Part shown: piece after piece, positions 52,190 to 59,487 of the stretch
How the letters are laid out: each line of letters begins with the position of its first letter
How positions within the stretch are numbered: the stretch's first letter is position 1
From: Bacteroidaceae bacterium
GTDB lineage: Bacteria; Bacteroidota; Bacteroidia; Bacteroidales; Bacteroidaceae
Direction of reading: 5' to 3'
Assembly: GCA_016292045.1 (NCBI GenBank)
Contig: JAEEZX010000019.1
Coordinates: 1-64,000, forward strand
DNA: 64,000 nt
Made by a program: the position numbers and the translations under genes
The notes under the pieces: model-generated
What the model was told of the DNA's origin: nothing
The model's database searches: none
What the model saw: the letters and a program-made list of their open reading frames with translations, nothing else

Positions 52190-53053
52190 CTACTTTCTCA
52201 TCCTGTCCCTGTATTCCTGCGGTGTCACTCCCGTCTGTTTGCGAAACACACGTATGAAATAACTGTGATCCGTGAATCCCAGAGAGTAGGCCACCTCCTT
52301 CACCGGCTGGTCTGTGGTGTAGAGCATCAACTGAGCTCTCTCCACTTTCTTTGTGTTGATATACTGCAAGGGAGACAGACCGAATTCCTTCTTGAACAGG
52401 CGTATCAGATACGGTTTTGTGATGCACGCCACTCCCGACAGCTTCTCCACATCGATGTTCTCACCGATATGTGCGTGGATGTAGCCCAGCACATTCTTTA
52501 TCCTCTCGTCCGTAGTCCACGAGTGCGGTACCACCTCGCGCATGAAACGGGAAAAGAGCAGCAGCAGAGCACCCCTCAGTCCCATCTTCCGCCACAGCGG
52601 CATATCACGGTAGCGCTGCACGTAGTCGGTGAATTTCGCTGCGTTGTCATACGAGTTGGGATTGCTTTCCGGCAGACATGCGTCGGGATAGTCTTCGCAC
52701 AGTCCCCGGAAGATTTGATTCTCATCCCTGCCGGCTTTCACTTCCGTGGGGAATTCGTAGAGCTCCATCATGTTCATCTCGTTCTTGAAACCCTCGTACA
52801 CGTGCAGGTAGTAGTGCGTGAACGGTCCTTCGCACTGATACGAATGCTTCGTGTAGGGCGGGATGATATACATATATCCCGGACGCAGTGTCACGGTCTC
52901 TTCCGGCAGGTGCAGCTGCGCCTCGCCTTCCGTCACGTAAAAGATACGCGTGAACGGGGAACTCACTTCCTTCCAGTTCCAGTCTCCGTTGTGATGCGCC
53001 AGACCCACGTTCAGCATCTGGAGATTAAACGACTCAATGGGAATCTGCTTCAT
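52190..53053 (-). CDS. AraC-family transcriptional regulator of the sugar operon
   Basis: The 287-residue protein has an N-terminal cupin-type sensor (EGEAQLHLPEETVTLRPGYMYIIPPYTKHSYQC) and a C-terminal double HTH (NIDVEKLSGVACITKPYLIRLFKKEFGLSPLQYINTKKVERAQLMLYTTDQPVKEVAYSLGFTDHSYFIRVFRKQTGVTPQEYRDR). It lies directly upstream of fucP in the same direction, so it is likely the local sugar-responsive activator. A pair of 13-bp direct repeats 21 bp apart sits upstream of its promoter. Confidence 0.92.
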   Translation of the reverse strand: MKQIPIESFNLQMLNVGLAHHNGDWNWKEVSSPFTRIFYVTEGEAQLHLPEETVTLRPGYMYIIPPYTKHSYQCEGPFTHYYLHVYEGFKNEMNMMELYEFPTEVKAGRDENQIFRGLCEDYPDACLPESNPNSYDNAAKFTDYVQRYRDMPLWRKMGLRGALLLLFSRFMREVVPHSWTTDERIKNVLGYIHAHIGENIDVEKLSGVACITKPYLIRLFKKEFGLSPLQYINTKKVERAQLMLYTTDQPVKEVAYSLGFTDHSYFIRVFRKQTGVTPQEYRDRMRK

Positions 53054-53081
53054 TTTCCGCTTTTTTACACTTTTACGGGTG

Positions 53082-53089
53082 CAAAGGTA
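53082..53089 (-). promoter_or_regulatory. -7 element TACCTTTG for the AraC/sugar operon
   Basis: TACCTTTG on the minus strand 29 nt before the AraC-gene ATG. No good -33 TTTG is at standard spacing, which suits an activator-dependent promoter. Confidence 0.7.
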
Positions 53090-53116
53090 CGGTTTATTGT
53101 TCTATTTCGATGCGAC

Positions 53117-53150
53117 AAAATTGACATTTAATAGGATAAAATTGACATTT
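53117..53150 (-). promoter_or_regulatory. Tandem AraC-type operator half-sites
   Basis: AAAATTGACATTT occurs twice (53117-53129 and 53138-53150) in the same orientation with 21-bp periodicity, two turns of the helix. Relative to the predicted transcription start near 53077 the sites cover about -40 to -73, the classical place for AraC-type activators. Confidence 0.75.
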
Positions 53151-53159
53151 CCCATTTTT

Positions 53160-54305
53160 TCAATAAGCGTGACCGCTCGCTATTTCCTCCTTATCCAGCT
53201 TTTTTGCATCAATCTTATACCAGCAGTACACGATATACGCCAGGACAAAAGGCACCAGCAGCGACACGTAGAACATTGTGCACAGAGTGAACTCGCTGCT
53301 GCACGAATTGGCTATGGTGAGCGACGACTGCAGGTCTGCCGTGGAGGGATAGTAGGCAGTCTGCCCCCACCCTGCGCACAGCAGCAGTGCGAGCACCGTC
53401 ATCACCGTTCCCGCGCCTGCAGGCCAAATACCGCAATAATAGTCCTTCACGAACAACGTCTTGCCGATACCGTAGAGCACACCCGCTACGCCCGCAAGCA
53501 GCACCACCGTGAGGGGCCACATCGCGAGGAAGTTCCCCAGATACTTATACGGCTCCACCGTCACCACTCCGCTTGCATCCACGGCATAGCCGTCCTTGAG
53601 CAGCAAATGCACGAGATAGTACACGAAGAGCAGCACAAACACTCCTGCTGTGCTTAGCAGCCGCGTGCGACCTCTCCTGCGTATATCCTCGTCAGCCACG
53701 TTGTTCATAACATACAGTATGCCGAGCGTGCGTGCAAGGAACACCACGGCCAGACCCAGCACCAGCACGTGCGGATTCAGCAGGGCATCCAGTCCGTGCG
53801 AAGCATTTGCCCAGCGACTTATCACGGGTGTCAGGGCTCCCGCGTCTATCATATTACTCTTCTCCACGATGAAGTTCGAACCCTCGAAGAATGTCGCCAC
53901 AGCACCGCCCAGCAGGAGCGGTCCCACAATGCCGTTGAGCACGAGGAAGAAGCGGAACACCGACGGGCCCAGTATGTTGCCCAGTTTGTTCTGGAACTCA
54001 TAGCTCACCGCCTGCAACACGAATGTCAGCAGGATAGCCATCCACAACCAGTAAGCACCACCGAACGAGGTGGAATAAAACAGCGGGAACGATGCGAAGA
54101 ACGCACCTCCGAATGTCACCAGCGTGGTGAATGTGAATTCCCACTTGCGCCCAGTTGAGTTAATCACCAGACGTCGCCCTGCGTCCGTCGCCCCGAGACT
54201 GTTCACCATCGAATTGGCACCCTGCACAAACAGCAGGAACACCAGTATGGCTCCCAAGAGCGACACGATAAACCACCAATACTGCTGCAAAAATACGTAT
54301 GTCAT
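53160..54305 (-). CDS. cydB: Cytochrome bd ubiquinol oxidase subunit II
   Basis: The 381-residue membrane protein starts MTYVFLQQYWWFIVSLLGAILVFLLFVQGANSMV at 54305; the track start at 54329 lies in the heptamer array. It has about nine helices and the CydB feature GRKWEFTFTTLVTFGGAFFASFPLFYSTSFGGAYWLWM. With CydA it reduces oxygen to water using quinol, with high affinity. It is 70 bp downstream of cydA, separated by the array. Confidence 0.95.
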   Translation of the reverse strand: MTYVFLQQYWWFIVSLLGAILVFLLFVQGANSMVNSLGATDAGRRLVINSTGRKWEFTFTTLVTFGGAFFASFPLFYSTSFGGAYWLWMAILLTFVLQAVSYEFQNKLGNILGPSVFRFFLVLNGIVGPLLLGGAVATFFEGSNFIVEKSNMIDAGALTPVISRWANASHGLDALLNPHVLVLGLAVVFLARTLGILYVMNNVADEDIRRRGRTRLLSTAGVFVLLFVYYLVHLLLKDGYAVDASGVVTVEPYKYLGNFLAMWPLTVVLLAGVAGVLYGIGKTLFVKDYYCGIWPAGAGTVMTVLALLLCAGWGQTAYYPSTADLQSSLTIANSCSSEFTLCTMFYVSLLVPFVLAYIVYCWYKIDAKKLDKEEIASGHAY

Positions 54306-54311
54306 AATCTC

Positions 54312-54374
54312 TAAATTATCAATTGTCAATTATCAATTATGCATTATGCATTATGAATTATGAATTATGCATTA
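54312..54374. repeat. Period-7 array of nine drifting heptamers between cydA and cydB
   Basis: TAAATTA, TCAATTG, TCAATTA, TCAATTA, TGCATTA, TGCATTA, TGAATTA, TGAATTA, TGCATTA: nine heptamers with no break fill the whole cydA-cydB gap. The changes are confined to positions 1-3 and 7 of the unit. Confidence 0.92.
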
Positions 54375-54375
54375 T

Positions 54376-55932
54376 TCAAGCTCCCTTCTTAATCTGCTTC
54401 AGCATGATATTCACCTCCACGGCAAGCAGCACCGTGAAGAGCACGAGAAAGATGCAGAATGTCGTCATCACACTTGACGCACCCAAGTTGCTCACCGATG
54501 CACCCACGGGCAGCATGTCCTGTATGGTCCACGGCTGGCGACCCAGTTCTGCCACCATCCATCCGCACTCTGATGCTATGTATGTCAGCGGCAGCAGGGC
54601 GATGGCCGTCCAGTAGTGCCACTTGGGCAGCGATGTCAGGCTTCTCTTCTCCCACAGCTTCTTGGGGAACCCGTACGATGCTGCGAGCACTGCGGTGAAG
54701 AACAGTATCAGCAGAGAGCCCATTCCCACCATGATGCGGAACGCCCAGAAGTTGGCAGCGACGGGCGGCACCAGTTCGGCCTCATCCTTGATGTATCCGT
54801 AGCCGAAATACGGCATATTCTCTTTCAGTATTGCCAGCTGCTGTTCCTTGCGCCATGTGAAGTTAAGGTCTGGAGCCTCGCCTGCAAGGAACGCCTTCTC
54901 GTCCGCTGCATCGCGTCGGTAGTTCTGCAGCGCTGCGATGGCCAGCTGTCCTCTCATTATCTTCTCCTGGGCCGATGGTTCTTTTGTACCGTCCTCGCGC
55001 ACGTATCCTTTCAATATGTCGTTGATGCCGGGCACGTAGCCGTTGAAGTCGTTCGTTGCCATGAAGGAGAGGGCGTACGGCACCTCTATGCCTTCCACTA
55101 TTTTAAGGCCCTGTCCCCGTCCGCCGTCGTAGAGCGCTTCCATTGCCGCCAGTTTCATGGGTTGTGCGGCAGCCACATCCTGTGCCGACTTGTGTCCCGT
55201 AGCCGCTGTCAGCAGGGCAGCTGCAAGACCTACCCACGCTCCTATCCTCATGCTCTTGAGCGCCATCTCCTCCTCGCGCTTCTTCATGAGATACCAGCAG
55301 CACACAGCCACGCAGAACACAGCGCCTACGATCCATGCAGAGGTCACCGTATGGCAGAATTTCGACACAGCGAAGGGCGACAGCGCCACATCGGCAAACG
55401 ATGTCATCTCGTTGCGCATCGTGTCAGGATTGAATTCGCAGCCCACCGGATACTGCATCCATGCGTTTGCCACCAGTATCCACCAGGCTGATATCGTCGC
55501 ACCCAGTCCCGTGAGCCATGTCGAGGCCAGATGGAAACCGCGCGACACCTTCTCCCATCCGAAATACATCACGGCCACGAAGGTCGACTCCATGAAGAAT
55601 GCCACGATACCCTCCACAGCAAGCGGAGCTCCGAAGATGTCGCCCACGAACCATGAGTAGTTCGACCAGTTGGTGCCGAACTCGAATTCCAGTATGATAC
55701 CCGTGGCCACACCCATCGCAAAGTTCACACCGAAGAGCCGCTGCCAGAATATCGCTGTGCGGCGCCAGAAGGGTTTCTTCGTTCGATAATAGCATGTCTC
55801 CATGATACCCATGATGACAGCAAGTCCCAGCGTCAGCGGCACGAACAGCCAGTGGTATATTGCCGTCAGGGCAAACTGCGCTCTCGACCAGTCCACGGTC
55901 TCCGCAAGCGTTGATAACAGAATGTTTTGCAT
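54376..55932 (-). CDS. cydA: Cytochrome bd ubiquinol oxidase subunit I
   Basis: The 518-residue haem-bearing subunit has the haem b595-type His in RAQFALTAIYHWLFVPLTLGLAVIMGIMET and the conserved segments FGVNFAMGVATGIILEFEFGTNWSNYSWFVGDIFGAPLAVEGIVAFFMEST and QPWTIQDMLPVGASVSNL. It oxidises quinol and binds oxygen at the inner membrane. It follows the DUF4492 gene by 6 bp. Confidence 0.96.
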   Translation of the reverse strand: MQNILLSTLAETVDWSRAQFALTAIYHWLFVPLTLGLAVIMGIMETCYYRTKKPFWRRTAIFWQRLFGVNFAMGVATGIILEFEFGTNWSNYSWFVGDIFGAPLAVEGIVAFFMESTFVAVMYFGWEKVSRGFHLASTWLTGLGATISAWWILVANAWMQYPVGCEFNPDTMRNEMTSFADVALSPFAVSKFCHTVTSAWIVGAVFCVAVCCWYLMKKREEEMALKSMRIGAWVGLAAALLTAATGHKSAQDVAAAQPMKLAAMEALYDGGRGQGLKIVEGIEVPYALSFMATNDFNGYVPGINDILKGYVREDGTKEPSAQEKIMRGQLAIAALQNYRRDAADEKAFLAGEAPDLNFTWRKEQQLAILKENMPYFGYGYIKDEAELVPPVAANFWAFRIMVGMGSLLILFFTAVLAASYGFPKKLWEKRSLTSLPKWHYWTAIALLPLTYIASECGWMVAELGRQPWTIQDMLPVGASVSNLGASSVMTTFCIFLVLFTVLLAVEVNIMLKQIKKGA

Positions 55933-55938
55933 GATATT

Positions 55939-56154
55939 CTATGGATTAAGTATTTGCGATGCCACATAGTCTGCCTCCCTACCCTCCTCTGCGTGCTGTT
56001 TCAGGAAGTCGGGGAAGAAGAACAGTTTCAGTATGATGAATATTATGAACAGTTTCACTATGATGACGAGCCACAGCGTGCGTCCCAGCCGCATCTGCCG
56101 AAACCCGTCGTAATACAGGTCGAACACCCGATGTATGAAGGTGTTTTTGGGCAT
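55939..56154 (-). CDS. DUF4492 small membrane protein of the cyd operon
   Basis: The 71-residue protein starts MPKNTFIHRVFDLYYDGFRQMRLGRTLWLVIIVKLFIIFIILKLFFFPDFL at 56154. It has a single transmembrane helix (about 26-46). DUF4492 genes regularly precede cydAB in Bacteroidetes, so it may be an assembly factor or small subunit comparable in place to CydX; that role is inferred. The -7 element at 56183-56176 drives DUF4492-cydA-cydB. Confidence 0.88.
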   Translation of the reverse strand: MPKNTFIHRVFDLYYDGFRQMRLGRTLWLVIIVKLFIIFIILKLFFFPDFLKQHAEEGREADYVASQILNP

Positions 56155-56175
56155 AGATTTGAGGTTATAGCATTG

Positions 56176-56183
56176 CAAAAATA
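56176..56183 (-). promoter_or_regulatory. -7 element TATTTTTG of the cyd operon
   Basis: TATTTTTG on the minus strand lies 22 nt before the ATG at 56154. The DNA that should hold the -33 element lies inside the octamer array at 56194-56225 (TTG at 56208-56206, 22 nt away). Confidence 0.68.
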
Positions 56184-56193
56184 CGAAATTTAG

Positions 56194-56225
56194 TTGACAA
56201 GTATACAACTTAACAAGTTGGCAAG
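56194..56225. repeat. Period-8 array (TTGACAAG/TATACAAC/TTAACAAG/TTGGCAAG)
   Basis: Four contiguous octamers lie upstream of the cyd -7 element. They are the reverse-complement type of the CAACTTGT array at 49909. Confidence 0.85.
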
Positions 56226-56267
56226 TTGTTACTTTGGGAAAAATGACTTAATTTTATTGGAATGGCC

Positions 56268-56837
56268 CTACATCTTCATCTGCTGGGAGAAGAAGTTCCA
56301 GTCGTTCTCCATCTTATCAAGCTGCCAAGGCTCCAGGCGAAGAGAGAATGTGCCTCGCAACGACTCCAGATTGAAGGAAAGGCGCATCACACTGGCCAGA
56401 TTGAAGGCAACGGCATCGTCCCTGCGCAAGAGGAAACGGGCCACACGCATGAGCAGTTCGCGGTCCTCCTCCACATAGCGCAGCGCCCTGAGAAGCAGGA
56501 AAGCCGAAGGCATGCCCTGATGCTTGATTAAAAGAGGTATAAGGGAGGCCGGTTCGTCATATCCCAGATGATGCAGCAGTGAGAGCAGCGAGGATGGTTC
56601 GTCGTAACTGTCGATGAGACGCTCTGCCGTCTTCTGCCTGTCTATCTCGGAAAACGAGGGAAGGAGGCTGAGGAAGACATCGCTGCGTAAAGGATCCCTC
56701 TCCCCCATGCCGCGCAGCAGCGTGACGAGAAACTCACGGGGCGACTCACCGTAGTAGCGGGCAAAGGCATCCCAATACTCTCCGTCGTCCATGCGCTGCA
56801 GACGGCGCACCAGAAGTTCGTGCTCGGTCTTCTTCAT
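56268..56837 (-). CDS. Hypothetical helical protein
   Basis: The 189-residue protein (MKKTEHELLVRRLQRMDDGEYWDAFARYYGESPREFLVTLLRGMGERDPLRSDVFLSL) is predicted by eye to be all-helical and Leu/Arg/Glu-rich, with no signal peptide, membrane segment or recognised motif. The phrase LSLLHHLGYDEPASLIPLLIKHQG may indicate a HEAT-like repeat. It starts about 13 bp beyond the terminator of the tRNA/SRP RNA unit, so it either has its own weak promoter or is read through. I do not recognise it. Confidence 0.65.
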   Translation of the reverse strand: MKKTEHELLVRRLQRMDDGEYWDAFARYYGESPREFLVTLLRGMGERDPLRSDVFLSLLPSFSEIDRQKTAERLIDSYDEPSSLLSLLHHLGYDEPASLIPLLIKHQGMPSAFLLLRALRYVEEDRELLMRVARFLLRRDDAVAFNLASVMRLSFNLESLRGTFSLRLEPWQLDKMENDWNFFSQQMKM

Positions 56838-56849
56838 AGTCGTAGATAT

Positions 56850-56888
56850 AAAAAGAAAAGAAGTGAGGCTCTTTCTACCTCACTTCTC
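56850..56888 (-). terminator. Terminator of the SRP RNA/tRNA-Thr transcript
   Basis: GAAGTGAGG and CCTCACTTC form a 9-bp stem on the minus strand, followed by TTTTCTTTTT. Confidence 0.85.
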
Positions 56889-56897
56889 CTTTTCTTG

Positions 56898-56971
56898 AGC
56901 CTCTTGTCGGATTCGAACCAACGACCCCGAGATTACAAATCACGTGCTCTGGCCAACTGAGCTAAAGAGGC
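56898..56971 (-). tRNA. tRNA-Thr (TGT anticodon)
   Basis: The 74-nt minus-strand sequence folds as acceptor GCCTCTT/AAGAGGC, D arm GCTCAGTTGGCCAGAGC, anticodon loop TTTGTAA (anticodon TGT, reading ACA Thr codons), T arm GTTGG-TTCGAAT-CCGAC, and discriminator T. CCA is not encoded. The anticodon stem CGTGA/TCTCG has one T-T mismatch in the middle. It directly follows the SRP RNA 3' end and shares its promoter and terminator. Confidence 0.95.
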
Positions 56972-56972
56972 G

Positions 56973-57078
56973 GGTGGGAAAGCTAGCTGCATCGCGCCGC
57001 TACAACCAAGTACCCTTGCTGCGGTCAAGCCCTGGGGGAGTTCCGAGGGAGCATGCCGTACAGGACTTTCCCGTGTTT
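56973..57078 (-). ncRNA. ffs: Signal recognition particle RNA (small bacterial type)
   Basis: The minus strand has terminal helix halves GGGAAAG (57072-57066) and CTTTCCC (56982-56976). Its apical domain reads CCCCCAGGGCTTGACCGCAGCAAGGG, with the SRP-type asymmetric and symmetric loop sequences CAGG and AGCA that bind Ffh. The tetraloop region reads TTGA rather than the GGAA of E. coli. Length is about 105 nt. A -7 TACCTTTG lies just upstream and tRNA-Thr follows directly, so the two are made as one transcript. Confidence 0.82.
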
Positions 57079-57085
57079 GCGGGTG

Positions 57086-57093
57086 CAAAGGTA
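57086..57093 (-). promoter_or_regulatory. -7 element TACCTTTG of the SRP RNA/tRNA unit
   Basis: TACCTTTG on the minus strand about 6-8 nt before the predicted 5' end of the SRP RNA. Confidence 0.75.
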
Positions 57094-57133
57094 CGAAAAA
57101 AAAAGATAATTAAGCACACTAGTGAGCACTTTT

Positions 57134-57166
57134 TTTGAGAAATTTCATGAAAAATTAGTATCTTTG
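57134..57166 (+). promoter_or_regulatory. Promoter of the GT2 gene run (-33 TTTG / -7 TATCTTTG)
   Basis: TTTG at 57134-57137 and TATCTTTG at 57159-57166 are 21 nt apart. The ATG at 57191 is 25 nt downstream. Confidence 0.75.
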
Positions 57167-57190
57167 CACTCAAAATGCACTATATATAAT

Positions 57191-58153
57191 ATGGACATAA
57201 GTGTAGTAATACCTCTTTGGAACGAAGACGAGAGTCTGCGCGAGCTCTACGAATGGATAGAGCGCGTGATGAAAGAGAACGGATTCACCTACGAGGTGAT
57301 ATTCGCCAACGACGGTAGCACGGACAACAGTCAGAAGGTGATAGAAGAACTCCATAGGGAGCATCCCGATACGGTGCACGGTGTGGAATTCAGGCGCAAC
57401 TACGGCAAGAGTCCTGCCCTCTACTGCGGTTTCGAGATGGCCAAGGGCGACGTGGTAATCACCATGGATGCCGACCTTCAGGACTCGCCTGACGAGATAC
57501 CCGCGCTCTACCGCATGATAAAGGAAGACGGCTACGACATGGTGTCGGGCTACAAGCAGAACCGCAGCAAGGGCGACCCGCTCTCTAAGACCATACCCAC
57601 AAAACTTTTCAACGCAACGGCACGCAGGGTGAGCGGTATACACAATCTGCACGATTTCAACTGCGGCCTGAAGGCCTATCGCCTGGATGTGGTGAAGCAC
57701 ATCGAGGTGTATGGCGAGATGCACAGATACATCCCTTATCTGGTGAAGAATGCCGGATACAGCAAGATAGGCGAAAAGCCCGTGCACCATCAGAAGCGGC
57801 AGCACGGTGTGTCCAAGTTCATGGGATGGAACAGGTTCGTGAACGGATATCTGGACCTGATGTCGCTGTGGTTCCTCTCCACGTTCGGCATGAAACCCAT
57901 GCACGTATTCGGCTTCATCGGCAGCCTGATGTTCTTCGCAGGTTTCCTGGCAGCATGTGCCGTGGGAGGTGTGAAGCTCTACTGCCTGAGTGCCGGTATC
58001 AAGGCACCGCTGGTGGCTGACACACCATGGTTCTACATCGCCCTGACGATGATGATACTGGGCACGCAGCTCTTCGTGGCAGGATTCCTGGGCGAACTCA
58101 TCTCACGCACTTCGCAGGAGCGCAACAAATACCAAATCAACAAGACGATATGA
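57191..58153 (+). CDS. Family 2 glycosyltransferase with C-terminal membrane helices
   Basis: The 320-residue protein starts MDISVVIPLWNEDESLRELYEW at 57191. The GT-A domain has ANDGSTDNSQ, the metal-binding MDADLQDSPDEIP, and HGVSKFMGWNR. Two C-terminal transmembrane helices follow (VFGFIGSLMFFAGFLAACAV and PWFYIALTMMILGTQLFVAGFLGELI). This is the DPM1/GtrB-like group, which loads a sugar onto a polyprenyl phosphate at the inner membrane. It is the first gene of a plus-strand run. Confidence 0.9.
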   Translation: MDISVVIPLWNEDESLRELYEWIERVMKENGFTYEVIFANDGSTDNSQKVIEELHREHPDTVHGVEFRRNYGKSPALYCGFEMAKGDVVITMDADLQDSPDEIPALYRMIKEDGYDMVSGYKQNRSKGDPLSKTIPTKLFNATARRVSGIHNLHDFNCGLKAYRLDVVKHIEVYGEMHRYIPYLVKNAGYSKIGEKPVHHQKRQHGVSKFMGWNRFVNGYLDLMSLWFLSTFGMKPMHVFGFIGSLMFFAGFLAACAVGGVKLYCLSAGIKAPLVADTPWFYIALTMMILGTQLFVAGFLGELISRTSQERNKYQINKTI

Positions 58154-58662
58154 TGAAGAAGGTACGCCGTCTCATCATGGTGGCGCTGGCAGGCATCGTG
58201 TGTACGCTGGGCGGCTGCGATGACACGGGATGCACGCTCTACAACTCCACACTGTGCCACATATCCTTCTACAGCGAACTGGGACTGGCCACCGTGCTGG
58301 AAGACACACTGACGGTGTATGCCGTGGGTGCAGAGACCCCCGTATACAACATGGGTGTCAACCTCTACACGCTGAAGGTGCAGCTGTCATACTATAAGGA
58401 CATCGACACCCTGCTCTATGAGCACTGGATGGGGACGGCCGACGAACCTGCACCGCACCAGGTGGACACACTCTTCATCCGCAAGAGCGACATGCCCCAC
58501 TTCGAGAGCCCCGACTGCGGTGTGGCAATGTTTCACGAAATAGAGGAAGTGTGGTGGGAGAACGACAGCAGATTTCCCGAGACACCGCTCTTCAAGGGCG
58601 TGTTTATATATCATCCTCAGGTGTACTACAACAGCGAGGACAACATACGCCTTTTCATATAG
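58150..58662 (+). CDS. DUF6452 family lipoprotein
   Basis: The start ATG at 58150 overlaps the GT2 stop by 4 bp (ATGA). The 170-residue protein begins MMKKVRRLIMVALAGIVCTLGGCDDTGC, with a lipobox Cys (LGGC), so it is a lipoprotein. The rest is a beta-rich domain (LYTLKVQLSYYKDIDTLLYEHW, VDTLFIRKSDMPHFES). DUF6452 and DUF6048 genes occur as a pair in Bacteroidales; function is unknown. A role at the outer membrane is inferred. Confidence 0.8.
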   Translation: MMKKVRRLIMVALAGIVCTLGGCDDTGCTLYNSTLCHISFYSELGLATVLEDTLTVYAVGAETPVYNMGVNLYTLKVQLSYYKDIDTLLYEHWMGTADEPAPHQVDTLFIRKSDMPHFESPDCGVAMFHEIEEVWWENDSRFPETPLFKGVFIYHPQVYYNSEDNIRLFI

Positions 58663-58665
58663 CAA

Positions 58666-59481
58666 ATGAGAAGATTCATCATATTCACCTTTCTCCTGCT
58701 GGCAATGGCCGCAAACGGCACATGGGCGCAGACAAACGGAGGCGTGAAGCTCCCGGAAGGGTACAACAAGAAGACCTACCGGGGAGCTGACGGACGTATC
58801 TACGTGCTGGAGGAGAACCAGAAGGTGAAGAAAAACAAACGCGGAAAAAACATCGTGGTGGAGGAAGAACCGAGACCCGTGTTCGGAGGTTTTGCCGTGA
58901 TGGCCGACCTCGTAGGATTCGTAATGAAGGCTGCCGGTTCGTGGGCCAATATGGAGGTGGCAGGCAGAATAAATTTCAAGGAGAAGTACTTCCCCATCGC
59001 AGAACTGGGTATCGGTTCGTGCGACAGAGACGGCAAGACCAACACTAACAATCTCTCCGTCACAGCACCCTACTTCCGCGTGGGAATGGACTACAACATC
59101 AACAAGAAACAGAACGGCAACAGATTCTTTGCGGGAGTGAGATACGCCTTCACATCGTTCAGCTACGACTTCAGCAACCCGGAGTTCACGGACCCGCTCT
59201 ACAACAAGGTGTTTCCGCTCTATCTGGAAGGACTTGACGGACACGCACAATGGCTGGAACTTGTGCTGGGCTTTGAGACGAAGCTGTGGAGCTTCATAAG
59301 GCTGGGAGGCAACTTCCGTTTCAAGTTCAGGACGGTGAACGACTTCGACTTCATGGGCGAACCGTGGTATGTGCCCGGCTTCGGCATCAACGGGTCGTCA
59401 GCATACGGAGCTACTGTGAACCTGGCGTTCGACTTCGGCAAGACAATGAAAAAACAACCTCCAAGAAATCTCTACAGATAA
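58666..59481 (+). CDS. DUF6048 family probable outer-membrane beta-barrel
   Basis: The 271-residue protein has a signal peptide (MRRFIIFTFLLLAMAANGTWAQ), a charged segment (KKTYRGADGRIYVLEENQKVKKNKRGKN), and then about 200 residues of alternating beta strands (FPIAELGIGSCD, APYFRVGMDYNI, RFFAGVRYAFTSFSYDF, SFIRLGGNFRFKFRTVNDFD) ending in a strand before MKKQPPRNLYR. It looks like an eight-stranded-type barrel. It is 3 bp after the DUF6452 lipoprotein, and the pair may form an envelope complex; no function is known. Confidence 0.78.
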   Translation: MRRFIIFTFLLLAMAANGTWAQTNGGVKLPEGYNKKTYRGADGRIYVLEENQKVKKNKRGKNIVVEEEPRPVFGGFAVMADLVGFVMKAAGSWANMEVAGRINFKEKYFPIAELGIGSCDRDGKTNTNNLSVTAPYFRVGMDYNINKKQNGNRFFAGVRYAFTSFSYDFSNPEFTDPLYNKVFPLYLEGLDGHAQWLELVLGFETKLWSFIRLGGNFRFKFRTVNDFDFMGEPWYVPGFGINGSSAYGATVNLAFDFGKTMKKQPPRNLYR

Positions 59482-59487
59482 GGAAAT

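Noticed and set aside
54312-54374. Possible CRISPR or replication-origin iterons at the cydA-cydB gap
   Set aside because: Contiguous heptamers without spacers rule out CRISPR, and there is no replication gene or DnaA-box cluster nearby.
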